DNA from: Roseomonas sp. E05
GTDB taxonomy: Bacteria > Pseudomonadota > Alphaproteobacteria > Acetobacterales > Acetobacteraceae
DNA: 64,000 nucleotides
Direction of reading: 5' to 3'
Assembly (NCBI RefSeq): GCF_030063475.1
Contig: NZ_JASIRT010000018.1
Coordinates: 1-64,000, forward strand
Under the pieces are notes generated by a model that saw nothing but the letters and a program-made list of their open reading frames with translations, was not told the origin of the DNA and made no database searches. Positions within the stretch are counted from its first letter, which is position 1. The number at the start of each line of letters is the position of its first letter. Positions 36,618 to 46,424 of this stretch are shown piece after piece. A program made the translations under genes and the position numbers.

Positions 36618-37412
36618 TCAGCCGGTATGCAGCACCAGGCCGTCATGCGCCGGCTCGATGCCCTCCGGCAGGTTCGCCTGCATCCAGGCCCAGTCCATGT
36701 CGTGCCCCATATGGGTCAGCACGGTCCGGCGCGGTCGTAGCCGCTCCACCCATTCCAGCACACGCTCCAGATTGGCATGCACCGGATGCGGTCGCCGCTG
36801 GAAGCAGTCCACGACCCAGGTATCCAGCCCTTCCAGCTGCTCCAGGCTTTCCTCGGGCATGGTGACAACGTCGGTCGAGTACGCGAAGTCACCGATCCGC
36901 AGGCCCAGCGTCTCCATCACCTTGTGGTCCTGGCGCAGCAGCCGGACCGCCAGGCCCGCCACCTCGACCAGCTGCCCCGCCTCGACCGGAACCGGCTCCA
37001 GGGCCGGCCGGAAGAAACTCGGTCCCGTCGGGGGCCGGAAGGCATAGTCGAAGCGGGTCTGCAGGGTCTCCAGCGTCTCGGGCGTGGCCAGCACCGGGAT
37101 GACGGCGCCAAGGGCGCGGTTCAGCGGCCGGAACTCGTCCAGGCCCATGATATGGTCGGCATGGCCATGTGTGACGAGCAGCGCATCCACCACGCTGATG
37201 CGGTTGGCCAGCAGCTGCCGGCGCAGGTCCGGCCCGGCATCCACCAGCAGCCTGCGCCCGCCCGGACCCTCGACCAGGATGGCGGACCGGCTGCGCTCGT
37301 TGCGCGGCTCCCGGGGGTCGCAGGCCCCCCAGTCACCGCTGCCATCCGGCCCGCCCAGCATCGGCACGCCGGCAGACCCGCCGCAGCCCAGGACAGTAAC
37401 CTTCAGCTTCAA
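36618..37412 (-). CDS. MBL-fold metallo-hydrolase, PhnP-like
   Basis: 264 residues. Zinc ligands are visible in THGHADHIMGLDEFRPLN (HxHxDH), with LVDAGPDLRRQLL, IGDFAYSTDVV and VLTHMGHDMDW at the C-terminal end. The N-terminal KVTVLGCGGSAGVPMLGG and CDPREPRNERSRSAILV match PhnP-like phosphodiesterases in the tatD-linked group. I take TTG at 37412 as start, 5 bases after the tatD stop, giving the family's usual N-terminus; an ATG at 37475 would overlap tatD by 59 bases. Confidence 0.86.
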   Translation of the reverse strand: MKLKVTVLGCGGSAGVPMLGGPDGSGDWGACDPREPRNERSRSAILVEGPGGRRLLVDAGPDLRRQLLANRISVVDALLVTHGHADHIMGLDEFRPLNRALGAVIPVLATPETLETLQTRFDYAFRPPTGPSFFRPALEPVPVEAGQLVEVAGLAVRLLRQDHKVMETLGLRIGDFAYSTDVVTMPEESLEQLEGLDTWVVDCFQRRPHPVHANLERVLEWVERLRPRRTVLTHMGHDMDWAWMQANLPEGIEPAHDGLVLHTG

Positions 37413-37416
37413 GAGA

Positions 37417-38187
37417 TTAAGCCGCTTTCTGGAACAGCCGGTGGAAGTTGGCCGTGGTCCGTTCGGCCAGTGCATCCGGGCTCAACCCGCGAACCTCAGC
37501 CAGCACTCGGGCGGTATGCGAGACATAGGACGGCTCGTTGCGCTTGCCGCGGAACGGAACCGGCGCGAGATAGGGTGCATCCGTCTCCACCAGAATACGG
37601 TCCTCCGGCATGTCCCGGGCGATCTCCCGAATCTCGCCGGATTTCGGGAAGGTCAGGATGCCGGAGAAGGAAACGTATCCCCCCATTTCTATTGCATCTT
37701 CGGCAAGTTTGCGGGTCGAGCTGAAGCAATGCAGCAGGAACGGGAAGTCGCCGCCCGCGCGTTCCTCGCGCAGGATGGCGCTGATGTCGGCATCGGCATC
37801 CCGGGCATGGATCACCAGCGGCAGGCCGGTTTCCCGCGCCGCGCGGATGTGCCGCCGGAAGCCCTCCTGCTGCACTTCGCGCGGTGCCTTGTCGTAGAAG
37901 TAGTCGAGCCCGCTCTCGCCGATGCCGATGATGCGCGGGTGCTCCGCAGCGGCGACGATCTCGGCCACTTCGGGCAGAGGCCCCTCGCCCGCATTCTGCG
38001 GATGCACGCCGACCGTGCCCCAGACCTGCGGAAACCGCTCCGCCAGCGCCTTCACCGCCTCGGCCTGGCCCATCCGGACGCCGATCGTCACCATCCGGCC
38101 GACGCCCGCCTCGGCAGCGCGGCGCAGGATCTCCTCGATTTCCGCCTCGGTATAGTAGTCGAGGTGGCAGTGGCTATCGACCAGCAT
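37417..38187 (-). CDS. tatD: TatD-family metal-dependent hydrolase/DNase
   Basis: 256 residues of the amidohydrolase superfamily. Metal ligands: DSHCHLDYY, IGESGLDYFY, LVIHARDAD, LLHCFSS and VETDAPYLAP. TatD proteins are 3'-5' nucleases linked to DNA repair; despite the name they are not Tat components. ATG at 38187 shares its A with the metG TGA (TGATG), so reinitiation is likely; a GTG at 38190 is also possible. Confidence 0.92.
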   Translation of the reverse strand: MLVDSHCHLDYYTEAEIEEILRRAAEAGVGRMVTIGVRMGQAEAVKALAERFPQVWGTVGVHPQNAGEGPLPEVAEIVAAAEHPRIIGIGESGLDYFYDKAPREVQQEGFRRHIRAARETGLPLVIHARDADADISAILREERAGGDFPFLLHCFSSTRKLAEDAIEMGGYVSFSGILTFPKSGEIREIARDMPEDRILVETDAPYLAPVPFRGKRNEPSYVSHTARVLAEVRGLSPDALAERTTANFHRLFQKAA

Positions 38188-39740
38188 CACGCCGCCTCGC
38201 CCTGGATCTTCTGGAAGAGCGGGCTGGGCGGCGGCAGCGACGTTCCGCCGGGCAGCGGCGTTGCCAGGGCATCCAGGCCGCGCGCCTCGGCCGGCACGGC
38301 GAGCTGGTCCAGCAGTTTCGCCATGGTATCGGGCATGAAGGGCTGCAGCAGCGTGCCGAAAACGCGCAGCGCATCGTGCAGGGTCCGCAGCACCACGCGC
38401 ATCCGCTCCGGATCGGTCTTCTTCAGCGCCCAGGGCTGCTCGCGGGTGATGTAGCCATTGGCCTCGCGGATCGCGGTGAAGATCTGCGCCAGCGCGGCGT
38501 CGAATTTCTGCTGGTTCAGCAGCTCATCCACCATGGCGGAAAGCTCCGCATGGCCGGCGATGGCCAGGAACGCACGGTCCGCCTCGCTGGCCGTGGTGGC
38601 GGGCTCCGGCAGGCGGCCCTCGCAGTTGCGCTGGAGCAGGCTCAGCGTGCGGTTGGCCAGGTTGCCAAGGGCATCGGCCAGCTCACCGTTCAGCCGGCCC
38701 ACCAGCGCCTTGCGCTGGAAGTCGCCATCCTGGCCGAAGGGCACCTCGCGCAGCAGGAAGAATCGCACGGGGTCGAGCCCGAACTCCTCCACCAGCGCCA
38801 GCGGATCAATGACGTTGCCCAGCGACTTCGAGATCTTCTGCCCCTCATTGGTCCACCAGCCATGCGCGAAGACGCGCCTCGGCGTCGGCAGGCCCGCGGC
38901 CATCAGGAAGGCCGGCCAGTAGATCGTGTGGAAGCGCAGGATGTCCTTGCCGACGAAATGCACATCCGCCGGCCAGAACTTCCAGAGCGGCCCGCTTTCA
39001 TCGGGATAGCCGAGCGCGGTAATGTAGTTCGTCAGCGCGTCGAGCCAGACATACATCACATGCGCCTCGTCCCCCGGCACCTTCACGCCCCACTTGAAGG
39101 AGGTGCGGGAGATCGAGAGGTCGTTCAGCCCGCCTTTGACGAAGCTGATCACCTCGTTGCGCCGGCTGACCGGCGCGATGAAGTCCGGGTTCTCGTCGTA
39201 GAAGGCCAGCAGCCTGTCCTGCCACGCGGAGAGGCGGAAGAAATAGGAAGGCTCCCTCACCCACTCCACCGGCGCGCCGGTCGGGGCGAATTTCTGGCCG
39301 TCCTTCTCGGTGATCTCGTCGGGGCCGTAGAAGGCCTCGTCGCGCACGGCGTACCAGCCCTCGTAGTGGCCGAGATAGATCTGGCCGCGCTCCTCCAGCC
39401 GCTTCCACAGCGCGGCGCAGGCGTCCTTGTGGCGCTCCTCCGTCGTGCGGATGAAGGCGTCGTTGGAATAGTTCATGCGCACCGCGAGGTCGCGGAAGGC
39501 CTGGCTCACCTGGTCGGTGAAGGTCTGCGGATCGAGGCCCTTGGCCTCGGCGGCCTTCTCCACCTTCTGGCCGTGCTCGTCGGTGCCGGTCAGGAAGAAG
39601 ACCTCATGCCCGGAGAGCCGCTTCCAGCGGGCCAGCACGTCCGCCGCCAGGGAGGTGTAGGCGTGGCCGATATGCGGCTTGTCGTTCACGTAGTAGATGG
39701 GCGTCGTCAGGTAAAAGCGCCGCTCGCTCGTCATGCTCAT
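38187..39740 (-). CDS. metG: methionyl-tRNA synthetase
   Basis: 517 residues. HIGH is exact (residues 23-26 in YVNDKPHIGHAYTS) and KMSKS appears as KISKS in NEGQKISKSLGNVIDP. No Cys-rich zinc knuckle pattern is seen in the connective region, and there is no C-terminal tRNA-binding domain, so this is the short MetG form usual in Alphaproteobacteria. Five bases separate it from holB upstream. Confidence 0.95.
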   Translation of the reverse strand: MSMTSERRFYLTTPIYYVNDKPHIGHAYTSLAADVLARWKRLSGHEVFFLTGTDEHGQKVEKAAEAKGLDPQTFTDQVSQAFRDLAVRMNYSNDAFIRTTEERHKDACAALWKRLEERGQIYLGHYEGWYAVRDEAFYGPDEITEKDGQKFAPTGAPVEWVREPSYFFRLSAWQDRLLAFYDENPDFIAPVSRRNEVISFVKGGLNDLSISRTSFKWGVKVPGDEAHVMYVWLDALTNYITALGYPDESGPLWKFWPADVHFVGKDILRFHTIYWPAFLMAAGLPTPRRVFAHGWWTNEGQKISKSLGNVIDPLALVEEFGLDPVRFFLLREVPFGQDGDFQRKALVGRLNGELADALGNLANRTLSLLQRNCEGRLPEPATTASEADRAFLAIAGHAELSAMVDELLNQQKFDAALAQIFTAIREANGYITREQPWALKKTDPERMRVVLRTLHDALRVFGTLLQPFMPDTMAKLLDQLAVPAEARGLDALATPLPGGTSLPPPSPLFQKIQGEAA

Positions 39741-39745
39741 GGTCC

Positions 39746-40746
<1,001 letters not shown>

Positions 40747-40750
<4 letters not shown>

Positions 40751-41376
40751 AGCGGCGCCCCCAGGCGGCTGCGCAGCACTTTCGCCGCCTCGGCATAGAG
40801 CGGCTCCGGCGGCAGCAGCGCATCCAGCAGCGCACAGCGGCGCGGGTCGGCCTCGGCGATGCGGCGGAACGCCTCCCGCACCCGGGCATGGAACTCCGGC
40901 CCCAGCCGCTCGAAGCGATCCGGCGCGCCGCGCGCGACGGCGCGGGCCATGCCGGCTTCGGCAGGCAGGTCGAGCACCAGCGTCAGGTCGGGCTCGAAGC
41001 CCGGCAGGGCCACATCATACAGCCCATGCCAGACCGCCGGGTCGAGCCCGTGGCCGTGGCACTGGTAGGCCAGCGTCGAGTCGGCAAAGCGGTCGCAGAT
41101 CACCCAGGCGCCGGCGGCGAGAGCCGGTTCGATGGTCTTGGCCACGTGTTCGCGGCGCGCCGCGAACATCAGCATGGCCTCGGCCACCGGGTCCCAGGCG
41201 ACGTCGCCGCTCAGCAGCAGGGCGCGCAGGGCCTCGGCCCCCGGCGCGCCGCCCGGTTCGCGCGTGCGCAGCACCGGTTGGCCGGCCAGGGCCAGCGCCT
41301 CCGCCAGACGGCGGGCCAGGGTGGTCTTGCCGGCCCCTTCCCCGCCCTCCAGCGTGATGAAGACGCCGCGGGGCAC
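40747..41376 (-). CDS. tmk: thymidylate kinase
   Basis: 209 residues. P-loop EGGEGAGKTTLARRLAEAL, DR-box VICDRFADSTLAYQCHG and LID region with Arg-rich DRFERLGPEFHARVREAF match bacterial TMP kinase, which makes dTDP for DNA synthesis. GTG start one base after the dacC stop. Downstream overlap with holB. Confidence 0.95.
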
Positions 41377-41377
41377 C

Positions 41378-42604
41378 TCAGCCGGAGACCAGGTGGCTCA
41401 GCACGGTCGGGATGCGCTGCACCAGCCCGAGCTTGGCCACGTCCGCGCCGGCATAGAGCGGCAGGACCATCGGCGGAACCCCCTCGCCGGAGATGTCGAG
41501 CTGGCCCAGCTCCTGGCCCTTCGCAACGGGCGCGGGCACCGGCCCCTCATAGCGCAGCTTCACCGCCAGGTTGCGGCGCCACTGGCGCGGCAGGGTCAGC
41601 ACGAGATCCTTGCCGCCGACCAGCGGCACGCTCGGCTGCTCGCCGAGATAGACCGGCACGCTGTCCACCGTGTCGGCGGCCTTGAACAGCACGACATTCT
41701 CGAACTCGCGGAAGCCCCATTCCAGCAGCCGCTCCGGCTCCTCGGCGCGCTGGCGCATGCTGGAGAGGCCGTTCACCACCAGGATCAGCCGCCGCTCGCC
41801 GCGCTTGACCGTGCCGACGAGGCCATAGCCCGCCTCTTCCGTATGGCCGGTCTTGAGTCCGTCCGCGCCGGAGACCCGGCCGAGCAGCGGGTTGCGGTTC
41901 TGCTGGGTGATGTCGTGCCAGGTGAAGGCCCGCTCGCTGTAGAGGGGGTAATATTGCGGGAAGTCATGGATCAGCGCGCGCGCGAGGATGGCGAGGTCGC
42001 GCGCCGTCATCTTGTGCTCGGGGTCGGGCCAGCCGTTCGCGTTGCGGAAGGTGCTGTTCTTCAGCCCGAGGCGCTTGGCGTAGTCGTTCATCAATTCGGC
42101 GAACTGCGGCTCGCTGCCGCTGATGCCCTCCGCCAGCACGACGCAGGCATCGTTGCCGGACTGCACGATGACGCCCTGGAGCAGGTTCTGCACGCTGATC
42201 GAGCTGCCCAGCTCGACGAACATCTTCGAGCCGCCCGTGCGCCAGGCCTTCTCGCTGACCGGCAGTTCCTGATCCATCCGCAGCCGGCCCTGCTTCAGCA
42301 TGTCGAAGACGACGTAGGCCGTCATCAGCTTCGACATGGAGGAGGGCGTCATCCGTTCGTCGGCGTTCTTCTCCAGAAGCACGGCGTCGGTATCGGCATC
42401 GATCAGGATCGCCTGCCGGGCCTCGGTGTCAACCGGGCCGAGCGGCGTGCTGGCAGGTGAGGTCGGCGCCGGCGGCGTGGCCGCGCCATGGCCTGCGGGC
42501 GCCCGGCGCTGCGCGAAGGCGGGGCCGGGCAGCAAGCCGGCGGCAAGCGCGGCGGCGGCACCGCCCAGCAGTTCGCGGCGAAGCGGCATCGCGGAAATCT
42601 CCAT
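41378..42604 (-). CDS. dacC: D-alanyl-D-alanine carboxypeptidase (class C low-mass PBP)
   Basis: 408 residues. SxxK is S89-M-S-K92 in MTPSSMSKLMTAY, SGN is in IVQSGNDACVVLAEG and KTG in LKTGHTEEAGYGLV. The C-terminal PBP5-like beta domain ends with GLVQRIPTVLSHLVSG. The signal sequence starts MPLRRELLGGAAAALAAGLLP, cleaved near FAQ; the double Arg suggests possible Tat export. An internal ATG at 42589 is a second start candidate. It trims pentapeptides in the periplasm. Follows rlpA by 9 bases. Confidence 0.92.
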   Translation of the reverse strand: MEISAMPLRRELLGGAAAALAAGLLPGPAFAQRRAPAGHGAATPPAPTSPASTPLGPVDTEARQAILIDADTDAVLLEKNADERMTPSSMSKLMTAYVVFDMLKQGRLRMDQELPVSEKAWRTGGSKMFVELGSSISVQNLLQGVIVQSGNDACVVLAEGISGSEPQFAELMNDYAKRLGLKNSTFRNANGWPDPEHKMTARDLAILARALIHDFPQYYPLYSERAFTWHDITQQNRNPLLGRVSGADGLKTGHTEEAGYGLVGTVKRGERRLILVVNGLSSMRQRAEEPERLLEWGFREFENVVLFKAADTVDSVPVYLGEQPSVPLVGGKDLVLTLPRQWRRNLAVKLRYEGPVPAPVAKGQELGQLDISGEGVPPMVLPLYAGADVAKLGLVQRIPTVLSHLVSG

Positions 42605-42613
42605 TCTCTGCAG

Positions 42614-43525
42614 TCAGTCGATCAGGATGCGGGCTTCCGGCACACCCGCCCCCAGCACATTCTCTAGCGCGGCATCGGCTTGCGCAACCGAGGCGAAGGG
42701 TCCGAGCCGAACACGATATTCCGGCCGCCGCGGCGGCCCTCGCATTTCCACCCGCCCCCTGATCCGCGCCGCCTGCCGGTAGGCCTCGGCGCGGTTGGTG
42801 AAGGTGCCGGCCTCGACCAGCAGCCGGCCCATGCGCGGCGCACCCTGCATCACCTGCTCCGGCAGGCGGACCGGCACGCTGGCCGCGGCGTCCGGAATAC
42901 CCACCGCCCGGACCGGCGCCTCCCGCCCCTGGCGGACCTGCCCGGCCACGCGGGCGCCGGGCGGCGGCGGCAGGGCCTCGCTCTCCAGCGCGGCGCGTGG
43001 CGCCGTGGCGATGGCCAGGGGGCGCGCCTCCGGCTGCGGCAGGCTGGCCGCCAGCGCGCGGGATGCCTCAGGATCCACCGCGATGGCGACCGGCACGCCG
43101 CCTGCCGGCGGAATCCGCAGCAGCTCGGCGGCGCGGCGCGAGAGCTCAAGCTGCCGGCCCGGGGAGGCCGGCCCGCGGTCATTCACCCGCACGCGCAGCT
43201 CCAGCCCGTTCTCCAGGTTGGTCACGCGCAGGATGGCGGGGAGCTGCAGCGTGCGGTGCGCGGCGGTCAGCAAAGCGGGGTCGTAGGCCTCGCCATTGGC
43301 GGTGCGCCGCCCCGCCCGCGCATCCGGCGTGACCGCGGCGAGGCCCGTCTCCTGCAGGGCGAAATCCTCACGCGGATAGGACCAGACGCCGCCCATCCGG
43401 TAAGGCTCGCCCACCATGTAGCGGCCCTCCTGGGCGCTCTCGCGGGCACCCTGCGGGGCGCATCCGTTCACGCCCAGCAGCACCGCCAGGGCGGTGGCCG
43501 GCAACAGGCGCAGGGCGCCGCTCAT
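42614..43525 (-). CDS. rlpA: septal lytic transglycosylase RlpA-like lipoprotein with SPOR domain
   Basis: 303 residues. Lipobox LLGVNGC, lipidated Cys at about 22. The double-psi beta-barrel core (about 70-150) has TANGEAYDPALLTAAHRTLQLP, holding the conserved Glu, Asp and His, and VRVNDRGPASPGRQLELS. The usual ASWYG strand near its start is replaced by ETGLAAVTPDARA. A C-terminal SPOR domain (about 225-303; LLVEAGTFTNRAEAYRQA, RVRLGPFASVAQAD) targets denuded septal glycan. The ATG overlaps the mltB stop. Confidence 0.88.
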   Translation of the reverse strand: MSGALRLLPATALAVLLGVNGCAPQGARESAQEGRYMVGEPYRMGGVWSYPREDFALQETGLAAVTPDARAGRRTANGEAYDPALLTAAHRTLQLPAILRVTNLENGLELRVRVNDRGPASPGRQLELSRRAAELLRIPPAGGVPVAIAVDPEASRALAASLPQPEARPLAIATAPRAALESEALPPPPGARVAGQVRQGREAPVRAVGIPDAAASVPVRLPEQVMQGAPRMGRLLVEAGTFTNRAEAYRQAARIRGRVEMRGPPRRPEYRVRLGPFASVAQADAALENVLGAGVPEARILID

Positions 43526-44493
43526 GCAATGCGGTCGGACAGCAGGCCAATGACGAGGGCGTAGTAGTCTGAGGGGTTGTAGCGGCGGATGACGTGGAAG
43601 TTCTTGTACACCGCGAAGGCCTGCCCCCCCGGAGTGCCCGGCAGGAGGATGGAGGTCTCCATCTCCAGCGGTGGCAGCGTGGTGCCATCCGCCGCCGTGA
43701 CGCCCAGGCGCAGCCAGTCCCGCAGCGGGCGCCGCGTGCTCCGTCCGGCCAGCGCGGGATCGAAGTTCGGCGGCAGCAGCACCTCGCGGCCCCAGCGCTC
43801 ATCGTCCCGCCAGCCGCTGCGCGCCAGGTAGTTGGCGATGGATGCGAGGGAGTCCGCCGTGCTGGACCAGATGTCGCGCCGCCCGTCCCCGTCGAAGTCC
43901 ACCGCCAGCCGCTCGAAGCTGCTCGGCATGAACTGCGGATTGCCCATGGCGCCGGCATAGCTGCCGCGCATCTGCTCCGGAGCGACGTCCCCCTCCTGCA
44001 GGATGCGCAGCGCGGCCAGCAGCTCCTTGCGGAAGAATTCATGGCGCCGCCCATCCCAGGCCAGGGTGGCGAGCGCCTCGATGACGTTGAAGTTGCCGGT
44101 GAAGCCGCCGTAGTTCGTCTCCAGCCCCCAGATCGCCACCACGATGCGCGGCGAGACCTGGTAGCGGCGCCAGACGGCATCCAGCAGCGCCTGGTTCTCG
44201 CCGAAGACCTGCTGGCCGCGCTGGATGCGCTGCTGCGACAGCCGGCCGTCCCGGTACTGCTCCCAGGTCAGCGTGAACTCGGGCTGCCGGCGGTCCAGCT
44301 CCAGCACCTTGTCATTGGGGCGGATGATGGCGAAGGCGCGCCGCACCGTCTCGTCGGCGATGCCGTTGCGCCGTGCCTCCGCTGCCACACCGGCCAGGAA
44401 GTCGGTGAAGCCGGCGGTGGCGGCATGGGCCGTGGCGCTCGCCAGGACCGGAGCGGCCGCGACTCGCGTCAGAAAGGATCGGCGGTTGAGCAT
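43522..44493 (-). CDS. mltB: lytic murein transglycosylase, MltB family, with Tat-like signal
   Basis: 323 residues. Catalytic Glu at about 125 in IVVAIWGLETNYGGFTGNFN; the family continues with LATLAWDGRRHEFFRKELLAAL, GSYAGAMGNPQFMPSSF and DFDGDGRRDIWSS. It cleaves glycan strands to anhydro-muropeptides. The N-terminus MLNRRSFLTRVAAAPVLAS closely fits the twin-arginine motif, and no lipobox is present, unlike E. coli MltB. First gene of the mltB-rlpA-dacC run; overlaps rlpA by four bases. Confidence 0.92.
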   Translation of the reverse strand: MLNRRSFLTRVAAAPVLASATAHAATAGFTDFLAGVAAEARRNGIADETVRRAFAIIRPNDKVLELDRRQPEFTLTWEQYRDGRLSQQRIQRGQQVFGENQALLDAVWRRYQVSPRIVVAIWGLETNYGGFTGNFNVIEALATLAWDGRRHEFFRKELLAALRILQEGDVAPEQMRGSYAGAMGNPQFMPSSFERLAVDFDGDGRRDIWSSTADSLASIANYLARSGWRDDERWGREVLLPPNFDPALAGRSTRRPLRDWLRLGVTAADGTTLPPLEMETSILLPGTPGGQAFAVYKNFHVIRRYNPSDYYALVIGLLSDRIA

Positions 44494-44559
44494 GGGGCGA
44501 CTGGTGCCACGACCACGCCGCCCCCTGCAACAGCCCCTTTCACCGGGAAATGCTTTATC

Positions 44560-45570
44560 TCAAAAGCGGAAGGAGATGCTGAGCGAGCCGAAGCTCTGCG
44601 TGCCTCGCTGGCCGTAGAACTCCTCGCTGCGCCAGACCTGGGTATAGGCGAGGCGCATACCGTGCCAGAGCACCGCGAGGCCCGCCTGCAGCTCGCCGAC
44701 CAGGGGCCGCCGGTCCACGCTTCGGCTGTCCCGCCAGGTATTGCCGTCGAGGAAGATGTCGTGTGCCACGACGCGCCCGAGGGTGCCGCCGAAGACATAC
44801 CAGCCGAACTCCCGGCGGGGCTGGATCCAGGCGGAACCCGCCAGGGCCGGCCGGATACGGGGCGGGCCGAAATCCGCGTCGAGCCCCTGCCCCAGCCGCA
44901 CCAGCCCGCCCAGGCCCGCATAGGTCTGCACATTGCCGAGGCCCACTGTCAGTGCCGGGATGGCCTCCATCTGCACCGGCCCAACCTCGCCAAGCGGCAG
45001 GCGCCACTTCCGCTCGTAGATGGCGGCGACCGCCGGCTCGTCCTTGAGCTGGCTGTGCCAGCCATTGGCCTGATCGACCCCGATCAGCTCATGGTAGTTG
45101 TTCTGCACGAACTCGCCGAGCGCCGAGGGGCCAACCACGCCGAGCTGCAGCTCGAACAGGTTGGAGGTCCGCTCGGTGATGCGGGTCAGCGAGAAAGCAC
45201 CATAGAGGTAGGCGGCATAGGGCCGGTCATTCGGGTCCGGATGCGTCGTCTCGGTGTCCTGCGGCGTGTAGAGGTTCTGGCCGAAGGCCAGCCCCCAGCG
45301 CAGCGCGCCCGGGCCCATCATCCAGTCCAGCCGGTCGTTCAGCCAGGCGAGCGGGCCCGGCAGGTCGGCCGAGGGGGAGCGCCAGGCGAACTGGAAGCCG
45401 TTCGTGTAGTAGCGGTCGCTGCCGCCGAACATGTCATTGTCGAGCGAGAAGGTCAGCGTGCCCGCCGGATCGGGGGGCGGAGCGTGGTCCAGCTGCGCCT
45501 GCGCCTGCGCCGGCCCGGCAAGGCTCGCAGCGACCGAGAGGGCCGAGACAGCGAGGAGACATTTGCGCAT
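44560..45570 (-). CDS. LpxR-like outer membrane lipid A deacylase (DUF2219)
   Basis: 336 residues with a signal peptide (MRKCLLAVSALSVAASLAGP, cleaved near AQA) and a beta-barrel ending in Phe (SLSISFRF), the outer membrane signature. The N45-D46 pair in FSLDNDMFGGSDRYYTNGF and H160 in VQNNYHELIG, with GWHSQLKDEP after it, correspond to the conserved LpxR catalytic region (Asn, Asp and His in Salmonella LpxR). LpxR removes the 3'-acyloxyacyl chain of lipid A. Separate from mltB by 66 bases. Activity in this host is inferred. Confidence 0.85.
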   Translation of the reverse strand: MRKCLLAVSALSVAASLAGPAQAQAQLDHAPPPDPAGTLTFSLDNDMFGGSDRYYTNGFQFAWRSPSADLPGPLAWLNDRLDWMMGPGALRWGLAFGQNLYTPQDTETTHPDPNDRPYAAYLYGAFSLTRITERTSNLFELQLGVVGPSALGEFVQNNYHELIGVDQANGWHSQLKDEPAVAAIYERKWRLPLGEVGPVQMEAIPALTVGLGNVQTYAGLGGLVRLGQGLDADFGPPRIRPALAGSAWIQPRREFGWYVFGGTLGRVVAHDIFLDGNTWRDSRSVDRRPLVGELQAGLAVLWHGMRLAYTQVWRSEEFYGQRGTQSFGSLSISFRF

Positions 45571-45642
45571 CGGGCTTTCCTTTTGACGACGCGGGCGCTA
45601 ACGCCACGTTCCGTGGCGAGTTTTCGTGCGGAGCGCAACCGC

Positions 45643-45648
45643 TAGAAT
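45643..45648 (+). promoter_or_regulatory. candidate -10 box for tRNA-Ser
   Basis: TAGAAT about 18 bases before the tRNA 5' end. A -35 (TTTTCG at 45621-45626, 16 bases upstream) is poor. Between it and lpxR is a short CGCCAC/GTGGCG hairpin (45602-45618). Confidence 0.4.
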
Positions 45649-45665
45649 AGCATCGCCCGCATTCC

Positions 45666-45755
45666 GGATGGGTGGCCGAGTGGTTTAAGGCAGCGGTCTT
45701 GAAAACCGCCGTAGGTGCAAGCCTACCGTGGGTTCGAATCCCACCCCATCCGCCA
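45666..45755 (+). tRNA. tRNA-Ser (anticodon TGA), CCA encoded
   Basis: Acceptor GGATGGG (45666-45672) pairs with CCCATCC (45745-45751), discriminator G, then CCA (45753-45755). The anticodon loop CTTGAAA between GCGGT and ACCGC reads TGA. The long variable arm CGTAGGTGCAAGCCTACCG is class II-specific. The opposite-strand hydrolase gene ends inside it. Confidence 0.96.
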
Positions 45756-46424
45756 GCCCGCCGCCTCGTCGAACCAGGCGGAGAACCGGTGGCCGGGGTT
45801 ATGCGCCAGCAAGGTCCCGGTCGCACTCCCCCAGAGGCTCCCAGGCCCCGGCGGCTGCAGCGCCTGCGGCCGCGCCGCGGAGGCCGCGCAGAGGCCGGGC
45901 CATTCCTGCCCCACCACGCGGCAGACGCCGACGGCGCGCAGGCCGGCACCGAGATCCACCTTCTCCGAGGTCGCACCCCAGGCCCAGGAGAGGGCGAGCG
46001 CCACCACCAGCGGTTCGAAGGGCGAGCCGGTGCGGCAGAGCGGCAGCGAATAGGTCCCGCGCAGCGGCCAGGCGAGGCGGAGCCCACCCGGCGTCAGCAG
46101 GTCAGCCGCGAGGTGGGAGAGATAGCCGACCACCAGCGGCGCGGTGATGGCCATGGGCACGTTCTGGCTGAGCAGCAGGACCCCGCAGCCGACCACCGCC
46201 AGCAGCGAGTGGGTGACGCCCCGGTGCCCCAGCAGCGTGGCAAAGACGATGGAGACCGGCCGCAGGCGCTTGCCGACCCAGGATTTCGGATGGTCCACGT
46301 CCGGCAGCAGGGCGCCGAACACCGCCAGCCCCAGCATGGCAGGGTCGAGGGCGGGAAGTCCCAGCCGCGGGGCGGCGGCGAACCACGCGGCCGCCCCGAG
46401 CGCGATATGCGACCCCGCCATCAT
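45723..46424 (-). CDS. membrane-bound metal-dependent hydrolase, YdjM family
   Basis: 233 residues with several membrane helices. MMAGSHIALGAAAWFAAAP, GALLPDVDHPKSWVGKRLRP, LGHRGVTHSLLA and GYLSHLAADLLTPGG carry the His/Asp pattern of the YdjM/DUF457 family (LexA-regulated inner membrane hydrolase in E. coli). The last 45-50 residues look unrelated to the family, and the final codons read through the tRNA-Ser gene antisense (AGWRMGWDSNPR), ending at a TAG within it. The 3' end is therefore possibly extended by loss of an earlier stop; the enzyme core is intact. Confidence 0.82.
   Translation of the reverse strand: MMAGSHIALGAAAWFAAAPRLGLPALDPAMLGLAVFGALLPDVDHPKSWVGKRLRPVSIVFATLLGHRGVTHSLLAVVGCGVLLLSQNVPMAITAPLVVGYLSHLAADLLTPGGLRLAWPLRGTYSLPLCRTGSPFEPLVVALALSWAWGATSEKVDLGAGLRAVGVCRVVGQEWPGLCAASAARPQALQPPGPGSLWGSATGTLLAHNPGHRFSAWFDEAAGWRMGWDSNPR

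Noticed and set aside
37413-37475. ATG start at 37475 for the MBL hydrolase, overlapping tatD
   Set aside because: It would add residues not found in the family and overlap tatD by 59 bases; the TTG at 37412 gives the expected N-terminus.
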